Positions 1-8,963 of a stretch of DNA of 64,000 nucleotides are shown one piece after another. The notes beneath the pieces are model-generated. The model had not been told where the DNA came from. It searched no databases and saw only the letters and a program-made list of their open reading frames with translations. The stretch spans positions 1 to 64,000 of the forward strand of contig NVWQ02000016.1 in assembly GCA_002733715.2 (NCBI GenBank), read 5' to 3'. This DNA is from Methylophaga sp. Its GTDB lineage: Bacteria; Pseudomonadota; Gammaproteobacteria; Nitrosococcales; Methylophagaceae. The translations under genes and the position numbers were made by a program. Within the stretch, counting starts at the first letter, position 1. Every line of letters begins with the position of its first letter.

Positions 1-390
1 CGTGTCACAACACATCACTGGAACAGTTTCGTCGTAGTTTTGTTTTGGCTCATATTTCCATTTGATAGCACCGTCGTTGCTTAGATCTAAAGCAAAAACG
101 ATGTTAGGGAACGCAGTATGTACATACATAGTACCGTCGATAATAAGAGCATTACCTTTGTGACCACGTAAAACACCTGTTGAGAAAGACCATGCCATGT
201 TCAAATCAGCAACATTATCTTTGGTGATTTGTGCTAGTTTGCTATAACGTTGGTTGTTATAATTACCGGCTGCGGACACCCAGTTGTTTGGATTTTCTTG
301 TAGTAACTTAATTTCATCTGCTACCGCTACACTTGTTACACCAGTAGTAGCAATTGCCATCATTGCGATTGAGAGAGTTTTCAGCTTCAT
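1..390 (-). CDS. xoxF: PQQ-dependent methanol dehydrogenase, XoxF-like, N-terminal part only (continues beyond window start)
   Basis: Minus-strand reading from the ATG at 390 gives MKLKTLSIAMMAIATTGVTSVAVADEIKLLQENPNNWVSAAGNYNNQRYSKLAQITKDNVADLNMAWSFSTGVLRGHKGNALIIDGTMYVHTAFPNIVFALDLSNDGAIKWKYEP...; signal peptide plus PQQ-ADH N-terminus. Confidence 0.88.
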   Translation of the reverse strand, partial: MKLKTLSIAMMAIATTGVTSVAVADEIKLLQENPNNWVSAAGNYNNQRYSKLAQITKDNVADLNMAWSFSTGVLRGHKGNALIIDGTMYVHTAFPNIVFALDLSNDGAIKWKYEPKQNYDETVPVMCCDT

Positions 391-599
391 AGTTATTCCT
401 TCCAAAATATTTCATGAATTATTATTGCCACGTAGCCATTAATCAAAAACTAATGCTACACGGAACATGACTTTATCCTGAACACTCCCATGAGGTACTA
501 TGATGGTCTCCCCTTGTAGGGGGGGACTTTATCCCATTCGGAATGGGATGGAGTCCCGTAAACAAATAAGTTACATGCCAACCAATGACTTGCAATTAG

Positions 600-1631
600 T
601 TACGGTATAATATCTACTTCCAAATCATCAAAATTATAGCGGTCTATTTGTACAAAACCGCCGTCTTTCATTTCAGGTACTTTATGAATTCTGACATCAC
701 CGACACGAATACTGCCGTCATCTTCATTCAACCAAAAATCAATATCATAATATTCGTTAGTGCTGCCGTGTTTGCGAAAGTCGGTGCAAGCAAAATAACG
801 TCCATCTTCTTTAAGCCGTCGCACTGGTTGATGTACTCCAACAAATTCTAAGCTAACTTTTTCACCTGTTTCCTCATCAATAAGAATATATTCACCTTTA
901 TCTCGGAATTTCTGTTCCAGAATATTGCTTTCAATCGCTGAAATTACTTCCCATGCTTTTTTCTCTTCTGTCTCGCCAGGGTGTTCTGAAGCAGGGATCC
1001 ACCACCATGGACGAGGGTCACGCATCCATAACGTCCATTTGCCATCATAACGTCGTGGCGCTTTATAAATGCGTTCCTCCATCACTAACAATTTTCCATT
1101 TTCAGGCTTTACCCAAAAATCAATCAAATATTTTTTATCTTCTTGGTTTTTTAAATGAAATTTCACACTGGGGAAGTAACCATAGCCATGCAATTTACGG
1201 GTAAAATCTATCTCGTTATAGGTTAACTGAAGATCACGCCCTAAAATCGCATCACGTAATGGAAATACTCCACCATGCGCTGCTGTTTTATCTGTAATAT
1301 ATTTATCGATAAATTTATTGACCTCTTTTGTCGAGAACAAGCCCATTTGGTCTTTAGTTTTACTCAAGCTATTCACGGCATAAAACTCTTTGGCTCGCTC
1401 CACATTTCTAGCTGAGTCTTGAACAAAGACTGATTTAGCATCTTCACTCTGGAAACAATAAGTTTTGTTGTCATCGCTAAGCCATGTCACATCACAATCC
1501 GTCTTGATCACTTTGCCTTCTGCCAAGCCCATGACACACAGGCCACCAAATTCTGAGTCATCTATAATGTCTGCATAAGCAGAAACCGTCATGCTAAGCA
1601 GCAATAATATCTTCATCAACATATTTCGCAT
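600..1631 (-). CDS. Secreted protein of unknown function with two copies of an internal domain
   Basis: Signal peptide; internal duplication: YLIDFWVKPENGKLLVMEERIYKAP versus YDIDFWLNEDDGSIRVGDVRIHKVP. Confidence 0.7.
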   Translation of the reverse strand: MRNMLMKILLLLSMTVSAYADIIDDSEFGGLCVMGLAEGKVIKTDCDVTWLSDDNKTYCFQSEDAKSVFVQDSARNVERAKEFYAVNSLSKTKDQMGLFSTKEVNKFIDKYITDKTAAHGGVFPLRDAILGRDLQLTYNEIDFTRKLHGYGYFPSVKFHLKNQEDKKYLIDFWVKPENGKLLVMEERIYKAPRRYDGKWTLWMRDPRPWWWIPASEHPGETEEKKAWEVISAIESNILEQKFRDKGEYILIDEETGEKVSLEFVGVHQPVRRLKEDGRYFACTDFRKHGSTNEYYDIDFWLNEDDGSIRVGDVRIHKVPEMKDGGFVQIDRYNFDDLEVDIIP

Positions 1632-1819
1632 CTTTATATCTCCTAAATATACCCTAGTAAATTTGTAGAGTTATCTAATATGACACAACACTACATTCTT
1701 GGTTTCATGTGTATTTCCTTTATTAGGCAGGATTATTTCACCACACTTTAATCATAAAAAATCCCCCCTTAAAAAATTAAGAGGGGATTTAATGTTAATC
1801 CTTAATAATAAAGACGTTA

Positions 1820-2788
1820 TTACGGTATATAAACACCCCAAGGCATTTTCCCAACAGGTATTGTTTCTATCACTTCAAGCTTCTTTGTATCAATAACTGA
1901 GATAGTATGAGATCGTCCATTGGCAACATAAAGCTTAGAATCATCCGATGTTAATCCCATATTCCAAGGACGCTCACCTACAGGAATGCTTTTTATTACA
2001 AAATCACCATCTGTATCAATCACATCAACGGTGTAAGATTTACCACCTGAAATATAAACACGTTTGCCGTCTGATGATACTTTGACACCATTAGAACGCT
2101 CACCCGTATTAATTGTAGTAAGCAATGTCCAATCAAACGTATTCCATACCTCGGTTACATTTTCTGATTCATTAGCAACATATAGTTTTGTACCATCGGG
2201 AGTAAAGCCCATACCGCGTGGGTGACCCGCCGCAGGAAGTGTTCTGATGATTTTGGGGTTAATTGCATCAATTACATCTACAGAATCTGAGCTTTCTTGA
2301 CTCGCTACCACCCACTTGCCATCAGGTGAATAAACGCAATGTTCTGGTGCATCTCCCATCACCTTAAGTGTCGCTGTTACAGAAAAACTTGCCACATCAA
2401 TAAAAGAAACAGTTGTCGCTTCTTCTTCACAAACAACCAACGTTTTACCGTCAGGAGAAATATCAAGCCCTTCAACACCTTCACCTATGGCTAATCTATT
2501 CGCGACTTGTCGTGTAGCAAGATCCACTTTAATCAACTCTGCTGCATCGGCATCAACAACATATAAAAACTGTTCGTCATTATCTATAACCGTTGCATTA
2601 ATTTCATCACCTAAGCGTCCTGATGCAGGAATTATACCTACGACCCTATCTGTTGCAGTGTCAATCATTGAAATAGTGGCATCTTTTTCATTAATGGCAT
2701 AAGCCGTTTCACCTTGCATTGATTTAACTGACATAGTTTGACATGCCGACAGCACCAATACCAAAGGCAATAATTTTAATGTTTTCAT
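1820..2788 (-). CDS. YVTN/PQQ-associated beta-propeller lipoprotein
   Basis: Lipobox LSAC; repeated SPDGKTLVV / TPDGTKLYVAN / SSDGKRVYISGG blades. Confidence 0.85.
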   Translation of the reverse strand: MKTLKLLPLVLVLSACQTMSVKSMQGETAYAINEKDATISMIDTATDRVVGIIPASGRLGDEINATVIDNDEQFLYVVDADAAELIKVDLATRQVANRLAIGEGVEGLDISPDGKTLVVCEEEATTVSFIDVASFSVTATLKVMGDAPEHCVYSPDGKWVVASQESSDSVDVIDAINPKIIRTLPAAGHPRGMGFTPDGTKLYVANESENVTEVWNTFDWTLLTTINTGERSNGVKVSSDGKRVYISGGKSYTVDVIDTDGDFVIKSIPVGERPWNMGLTSDDSKLYVANGRSHTISVIDTKKLEVIETIPVGKMPWGVYIP

Positions 2789-2862
2789 TCAGCTTTCCTT
2801 TTTTATAATTCTTCTAAAAAAACCCTACTTCACCAACCAAGAGTCGGGCAGATATTACTTTT

Positions 2863-3540
2863 TCACCAGTTCCGGCGTTTTTCATCACCATTGAAAACAG
2901 TACGGATCCAAGCAATTATTTTCCACAGTTCCTCATCTGTTTTAATAATGTCACCATAAGGAGGCATGGGGCCAACTACGCCCTCCATCCCTTTACGGTA
3001 ATAACCTAACTTAGCTAAGTCATCGCTCCCTAGAGTAATCAAGCGAAATAAGGTGTCGTCATCGCTGCCATAAACAAATACTTCATTCGATAATGGTGGA
3101 CACATACCGCCACCACCGGTACCACCATGACAGCCATTACAACTATTTCCCATAAAGCGTTTATGGCCTTCTAATTCCATTTCTTCATCATCGGTGTACG
3201 GGTTTTTCAATTTACCTTTAGGCGTTGATGCAACACGTTCACGCGGACTCATGCCCACATCTGAAATCATGCCTTCTTCAACGACTTTTTCTACCGAATC
3301 AGCATTTTCTTGACCAGGGATGTAAATCGAAACACCTTTTCTCTTTGGTTTCTCAGCTTTAGCTTTCGCACCTGCTGGTAGAGGAGCAGCATAAGGCCCG
3401 CCATCTGCAACCGCTACTTGAAAGCTTTCTAAATTAGTATCAATAGCTGCTGTTTCTTGTTGTTCGGCGTTACAGCCTGCCGAAAGCAATAGCATTACAG
3501 CCACTAATGTTGTTTTCTTAAATATCATTTTTCTCTCCAT
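2863..3540 (-). CDS. c-type cytochrome, cytochrome cL-like (XoxG/MxaG type)
   Basis: CNGCH heme motif, GPMPPYG axial-Met region, DEELWKIIAWIRTVFNGDEKRR C-terminus; adjacent to PQQ-ADH genes. Confidence 0.8.
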   Translation of the reverse strand: MERKMIFKKTTLVAVMLLLSAGCNAEQQETAAIDTNLESFQVAVADGGPYAAPLPAGAKAKAEKPKRKGVSIYIPGQENADSVEKVVEEGMISDVGMSPRERVASTPKGKLKNPYTDDEEMELEGHKRFMGNSCNGCHGGTGGGGMCPPLSNEVFVYGSDDDTLFRLITLGSDDLAKLGYYRKGMEGVVGPMPPYGDIIKTDEELWKIIAWIRTVFNGDEKRRNW

Positions 3541-3617
3541 TCTTTTTATTTTTAAATATTGGGGAAAGATCCATTTTTACCCAATACCCTCTTATAGCCG
3601 TTAAGATTCCTCTTAAC

Positions 3618-5273
3618 TTATTTGCTTTGATTTTCTATAAACCGTGTTAGGAAATCGGCCGATTTTTGGGCTTTATCTTCCTTTGCAACATCTAATGCCG
3701 TTTGACCCAATTCGTTTTTCAATGAAGTATCCGCACCAGATTTAACTAACAGTGAAACCACATCGGCATGGTTATTAGCTGCGGCAATCATCAACGCTGT
3801 CACTCCACCCGCATTTTGTGCATTCACATCAGCTTTATACTGCGTCAACACTTGTGCCGCTGGTAACGAACCTAATTTAGACACAATCATTAATGCCGTA
3901 TAACCGGCCTCACCCATTTTTGTATCTGGGTTTGCATCACTGTCTAATAATGCGACAATCGCTAAAGGCTGGCCTTTTTGTGCTGCTAATCCTAACGCTG
4001 TACTCGAGCTAAGCTTTTCTACTAAATCAAGATCAGCACCATAGCCACCCGCGATTAAACGGATCATTTTGGGTTCATTAAGGTATGCCGCATGCATTGT
4101 AGCCGTCCAACCATCGGTATCAACGGCATCAAGATCTGCTTTATGCTCAAGCAAAGCTCTTACCAAATCAAAATTACCCCCTTTTACGGCAAGCATTAAC
4201 GGTGTTAGCCCTGCATTATCAGCTGTATTAATATCTGCACCTCGTTCAATCAAATAATCAACACGCGTAAAATCTTTCATTAATACTGAACTGATTAGCT
4301 CTTCATCAAGTGAACTACCTCCAGCCAGTGCTGCATCAATTACAGCAGGTAATGTCGTCAAATCAGATTGTTCGGTCGCTTGGAATTTAGCAACTACATG
4401 TTGTTGTTGTTTATAAGTCCCGTGTGATGGAATATCACCCGAGACAATGCAGGTATTACATTCAACAAGTGGCACACCAAAATCAACCAATATTTGTTTA
4501 ATTTCAGCACGTTTTTCTACTAATGCAGCTTCAATTTTCTTCAGCAACTCAGTATCTTGTTTTTTCAATCCAACAGAAAGCTCAAATTCCATCGGTAAAA
4601 CAGTATCAATGCTATTCATTGGCAATAATGCCAATGGTTTGCCACCATTCACTTTGTCAGTGTTATACCAACCGGCCAACGGCCCCCATGCAGCTGCAAC
4701 ATCTAGTTTGCCATCTACTACATCCTGTATTTGCCGTGTAGGTTGATTCGATTTAACCAAATCAGCATTATGACTGATGATATGAAGCTTTAGATTGGCC
4801 TTTTCACCACTCACGCCGTGCTCCATCAATTCAGTTCTCATCGCTGAGTGCTGAAATACGCCCACACTAAGCTCTTTTAAGCGTGGGTCATCTAAGCTTT
4901 TAAAATCATAATTTCTATCTGCGCGTGATGCTAAAACAAAAGTACTACGATACAACGGCGTTGATGTAATCATTCTGTCATTATCGGGCGACATGCCCAT
5001 CAATACATCACAGCTATTATTTTTAAATGTTTGGCGAGTTAATCCTCGCTCAAGATAGGGTCGATAAAAATAGCTTGTTTGTGTACCCAATGCTTCGGCA
5101 AGCACTTCGGCAATTTGATTTTGAAACCCTTCTCTTTGTGTATTTGATAAAGGCATATTGCCAGGATCTGCACAGATCCGTAATGCTACCATTTTTTCTT
5201 CAGCTGAAATAACAGATGTTGTACTTGCCAACATAACCGAGGCAGCCAATGCTACCTGTAAAAAACGTGCCAT
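3618..5273 (-). CDS. XoxJ/MxaJ-like periplasmic binding protein fused to C-terminal ankyrin repeats
   Basis: N-terminus ALRICADPGNMPLSNTQREGFQNQIAEVLAEALG (MxaJ/XoxJ-like); C-terminal half has ankyrin repeats (NAGLTPLMLAVKGGNFDLVRALLEHKADLDAVDTDGWTATMHAAYL...). Confidence 0.85.
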   Translation of the reverse strand: MARFLQVALAASVMLASTTSVISAEEKMVALRICADPGNMPLSNTQREGFQNQIAEVLAEALGTQTSYFYRPYLERGLTRQTFKNNSCDVLMGMSPDNDRMITSTPLYRSTFVLASRADRNYDFKSLDDPRLKELSVGVFQHSAMRTELMEHGVSGEKANLKLHIISHNADLVKSNQPTRQIQDVVDGKLDVAAAWGPLAGWYNTDKVNGGKPLALLPMNSIDTVLPMEFELSVGLKKQDTELLKKIEAALVEKRAEIKQILVDFGVPLVECNTCIVSGDIPSHGTYKQQQHVVAKFQATEQSDLTTLPAVIDAALAGGSSLDEELISSVLMKDFTRVDYLIERGADINTADNAGLTPLMLAVKGGNFDLVRALLEHKADLDAVDTDGWTATMHAAYLNEPKMIRLIAGGYGADLDLVEKLSSSTALGLAAQKGQPLAIVALLDSDANPDTKMGEAGYTALMIVSKLGSLPAAQVLTQYKADVNAQNAGGVTALMIAAANNHADVVSLLVKSGADTSLKNELGQTALDVAKEDKAQKSADFLTRFIENQSK

Positions 5274-5378
5274 TAAAAACTCCTCAACGTAAAAAGCCGA
5301 TGAGCCAACACCTGTGTAGGAGCCAACTCATCGGCATACTTCTTACTTAGATTGTAATAATCTAAACAATGCTAGTCC

Positions 5379-7286
5379 TTACGGATAAACACGGAAAGCT
5401 GTGAATAAACCACCTTGTGGGATAAGGTTTAATCCAACAGTTTTTGCCATTGCAGTCGCGCCGATCGCACCATATTTATCAGAGAAATCTAAATCAGCTG
5501 TAACAGGTAAGCCTGCCCAACCGCCGATTCCGCTGAAGATACCAACATACTGTTTACCAGCAATTTTCCAAGAAATTGGGTTGCCGATGATGCCTGAGCC
5601 CAATTTTTTGTTCCAAAGCACCTTACCTGAATTACGGTCTACCGCACGGAATTGACCTTCCATATTACCGTAGAATGCTAAACCACCTGCAGTAACCAAT
5701 ACGCCACTCCAGTTTTGGTATGAATCAGGAATTTCCCAAGCTGTTTTACCGGTAACAACGTTGAATTTTTTCAACTTACCAGAAACACCTGGTTTTTCTT
5801 GATACATGTAAACGTTCGCAAATACATACACAGTACCTTGTTGAGTATGCGTACGTTCTTGAGGTTCATCTTCCATACACCAGTTGTTAGTAGGCATATA
5901 GAACCACTCTGGATCACTAGGATCTACCGCACCTGGTTGTTGATCTTTACCACCTTGAGCAGATGGACAAGCAGCCACATTACGACCACGTTCAAATGGA
6001 GAATGCTCTTTCACTTTAAGTGGACGACCGGTTACTAAATCAACTTTAGTAGCCCAATCCACTGTAACGAATTTATGAGCACGTAATAAATCACCATTTT
6101 CACGATCTAATACATAAGCAAATCCGTTACGATCGAAGTTGACCAATGCTTTATGCTGTTTACCATCAACTTTTAAATCAACAAGGATGTTTTCGTTTAC
6201 ACCATCATAATCCCACTGATCAAACGGTGTTTTTTGGTAAGCCCACACCATTTCACCAGTTTTAGCCTTACGCGCCATAATCGTCATAGACCATTTATTA
6301 TCCCAGTTACCTGAGTTAATTTTAGGGTTATATGCATTACATTTTTCATGTGTTAGGTTCTTGCCTGTTTCACCACAACGATAAGCAGGAGACCAATGAC
6401 CAGGGTTACCAGTACCCATATAAACGATGTCTAAATCTGCATCGTAGCTGAACCAAGCCCAAGTTGCACCACCACCAATTTTCCACTCATCATTCGGGTA
6501 GGTAATCATACCTAAATCATGACCGTAAGTTCCGTAGTGAGGATTATCTTTATTAGTTTCTGGTGTTAAACATACATCTTTATCAGAACCTGTACTATGA
6601 CATTTCCATACTTCTTTACCTGTTTGCAAGTCATAAGCAACAGTACGACCACGCGCAGCAAACTCATCACCACCAAAACCAGCGAATACTAAGCCACCAG
6701 CAATCATTGCAGGACCCGTATGTGTTTCACCTTTGTCAGGAAACGCATGTTTAGTGATCCAAATTTCTTCACCTGTTGAGGCATCTAACGCAATCAATAA
6801 TCCATCTAAGGTATGAAATACAACTTTACCATCTGCATAGTTCAAACCACGGTTAACGGTGTCACAACATGCACGCGGCACAGCTGACAAATCACGATCC
6901 GTTTTCTTGTTATAGTTCCAAACTTGTTTAGGATTATCTGGATCAGATAAATCTAAGGCTTGTACAATATTAGGCCAAGCACTGACGAAGTACATCATGG
7001 GTTTGCCGTTGTGATTAACTACAACAGGTTGACCTTCATGTCCACGCAAAGCACCGGTAGATTGTTCCCAAGCCATGTGTAAGTTACCAACCGTTTTTGT
7101 GTTGATATCTTTTAGACCACTATGACGTGTTAACGCATAATCACCACCAGGTGAACCCCAAAGGTTTTGATCTTTATTATTAGCAATGATTTCATCATTT
7201 GCAAATGCTTGGCCCGCTAGACCCAGCATAGCAGCCGCACTAAGTGCAACAATAGATGATTTCAAAGTAAAGTTTGATTTCTTCAT
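5379..7286 (-). CDS. PQQ-dependent (methanol/alcohol) dehydrogenase with lanthanide-type DYD motif
   Basis: PQQ-ADH repeats; vicinal Cys (RACCDT); TPFDQWDYDGVNEN carrying the extra Asp two residues after the catalytic Asp. Confidence 0.88.
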   Translation of the reverse strand: MKKSNFTLKSSIVALSAAAMLGLAGQAFANDEIIANNKDQNLWGSPGGDYALTRHSGLKDINTKTVGNLHMAWEQSTGALRGHEGQPVVVNHNGKPMMYFVSAWPNIVQALDLSDPDNPKQVWNYNKKTDRDLSAVPRACCDTVNRGLNYADGKVVFHTLDGLLIALDASTGEEIWITKHAFPDKGETHTGPAMIAGGLVFAGFGGDEFAARGRTVAYDLQTGKEVWKCHSTGSDKDVCLTPETNKDNPHYGTYGHDLGMITYPNDEWKIGGGATWAWFSYDADLDIVYMGTGNPGHWSPAYRCGETGKNLTHEKCNAYNPKINSGNWDNKWSMTIMARKAKTGEMVWAYQKTPFDQWDYDGVNENILVDLKVDGKQHKALVNFDRNGFAYVLDRENGDLLRAHKFVTVDWATKVDLVTGRPLKVKEHSPFERGRNVAACPSAQGGKDQQPGAVDPSDPEWFYMPTNNWCMEDEPQERTHTQQGTVYVFANVYMYQEKPGVSGKLKKFNVVTGKTAWEIPDSYQNWSGVLVTAGGLAFYGNMEGQFRAVDRNSGKVLWNKKLGSGIIGNPISWKIAGKQYVGIFSGIGGWAGLPVTADLDFSDKYGAIGATAMAKTVGLNLIPQGGLFTAFRVYP

Positions 7287-7427
7287 TCTTCTCCCCTTCC
7301 ATTTTTATTAGAATTTACGTCACCGCAATGTGCGGATAGCGTGGAGATACTATAGTCAGCCAAAACTCATTTAGATTGAGAGTAGTTCCTTGCGCAAAGC
7401 AGGATTTATTCCTTTCATTTTTGGGAT

Positions 7428-7465
7428 AAAAAAAGCTCTATATCCAAAAGAATATAGAGCTTTTT
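7428..7465. terminator. Bidirectional intrinsic terminator hairpin
   Basis: AAAAAGCTCTATATCC-AAAAG-AATATAGAGCTTTTT inverted repeat between convergent A/T tracts. Confidence 0.7.
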
Positions 7466-7488
7466 AATTGATCTTAAAAAAACAGAAA

Positions 7489-8304
7489 CTACGTTGATGG
7501 GATCGTGATCGGTTTTCCTTGTTGCCACGTTGAGGCGAGCTCTTTTGCTTTTGCTAATTGCTTTTCATCTAAACTAAATTCAAGCTCTTTTTTCATTTTA
7601 CTTGCTTCGCCATGACCATCGCGCGTAGCTAGATCTAATAAGGCATAGGCCAAAACCATATCCTTATTAACGCCTACACCTTTTTTATACATCATTCCCA
7701 TAGTGTATTGCGCCTTATAATGCCCTTGCTCTGCTGATTGCCTAATCCAGTCAGCTCCTATTTTCTCGTCTTTTTTAACACCATTACCTTCTAAATAAAG
7801 GATACCCAGCATCAGCTGCGACTTATAATTTTTTAGATTGGCTGATTTTTCAAACCATACAGCTGCCTCTGCTGGGCTTTTCTCCACTCCCCAACCTTTC
7901 ATATACATATCGGCTAAAGCAAATTGTGCCGCAGCAAAATCTTGGTCTGCCGCTTTGCGATACCATGCCACACTTTGCTCGGCATTTTTCTCAACCCCTT
8001 GTCCTTTGGTATACATCACGCCAAGATTATATTGTGAATTAATATCACCTTTCTCTGCAGCTTTAACATACCATTTTGCCGCCATTTTATAATCTCGAGG
8101 CACGCCTAGGCCATCATCGTAGAGTACCCCCATAATATATTGAGACTTAACGTCACCACTTTCAGCAAGCGGTTTGAATTCAGTCATGGCTGTTTGATAA
8201 TCGCCTGACATCATGGCAGACTTGCCCTGCGTGAAATCTGCATTAGCTAACATTGGTAGTGATGCTATTAATAATACTGCTACTGTTTTTAATTGTATTT
8301 TCAT
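7489..8304 (-). CDS. Sel1-like repeat protein, secreted
   Basis: Repeated AxxGDxxSQYxLGVMYxxGxGVxxxxxxAxxWYxKAA units; signal peptide. Confidence 0.88.
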   Translation of the reverse strand: MKIQLKTVAVLLIASLPMLANADFTQGKSAMMSGDYQTAMTEFKPLAESGDVKSQYIMGVLYDDGLGVPRDYKMAAKWYVKAAEKGDINSQYNLGVMYTKGQGVEKNAEQSVAWYRKAADQDFAAAQFALADMYMKGWGVEKSPAEAAVWFEKSANLKNYKSQLMLGILYLEGNGVKKDEKIGADWIRQSAEQGHYKAQYTMGMMYKKGVGVNKDMVLAYALLDLATRDGHGEASKMKKELEFSLDEKQLAKAKELASTWQQGKPITIPST

Positions 8305-8321
8305 TCTATTTCCTTAAAATT

Positions 8322-8963
8322 TCAACCTTCAATAATTCCGTGTCGAATGGCTAATCTCACCAACTCAACAGGACTATTAACCTCTAATTTTTGTTTTAAT
8401 AATGTTTGATAATTCGCTACGGTTTTTTGACCAATATTGAGTAATTTGGCAATTTCATCCACCACCTTACCTTCAGCAAGAAGGCGAAATATTTCAAACT
8501 CCCGTGCTGTCAATTTCTGAGTCGGATTATCATCACCCGACATACTTTGTAAGGCTATTTTCTGCGCCATATCAGCACTAAGATAGTTTTTACCCGCTGC
8601 TACCAGACGCACTGCATTGACTAAGTCTTCCGCGTCCCCAGATTTTGCAACATATCCTACTGCGCCCGATGTTAACGCCTGCGTCGCAAAGGTTGCATTT
8701 TCATGCATTGAGAAAATAATTATTTTTGCATTATTATAACGTGCAATAATCCTCCGTAAGGCCTCAAGCCCACCCATGCCCGGCATAGACATATCCATTA
8801 TCAATACATCAGGTAAACACTCGCCAAACACTCGATATGCTTGCTCGCCACTTTCCGCTTCAGCCACGACCTCAATTCCATCATGCTGCTCTAATAACCG
8901 CCGCACGCCTGATCGCACAACCGCATGGTCATCCGTTAACAATACCCGTATAGATGTACTCAT
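8322..8963 (-). CDS. NarL/LuxR-family response regulator
   Basis: Receiver domain (DDHAVVRSGVRRLLE, MDMSMPGMGG) plus LuxR HTH (LTAREFEIFRLLAEGK). Confidence 0.92.
   Translation of the reverse strand: MSTSIRVLLTDDHAVVRSGVRRLLEQHDGIEVVAEAESGEQAYRVFGECLPDVLIMDMSMPGMGGLEALRRIIARYNNAKIIIFSMHENATFATQALTSGAVGYVAKSGDAEDLVNAVRLVAAGKNYLSADMAQKIALQSMSGDDNPTQKLTAREFEIFRLLAEGKVVDEIAKLLNIGQKTVANYQTLLKQKLEVNSPVELVRLAIRHGIIEG

Noticed and set aside
648-1204. Plus-strand ORFs 648-851 and 953-1204 from the ORF track
   Set aside because: They lie antisense within a well-supported secreted-protein gene and have no recognisable protein features; the same applies to most of the small ORFs opposite long genes
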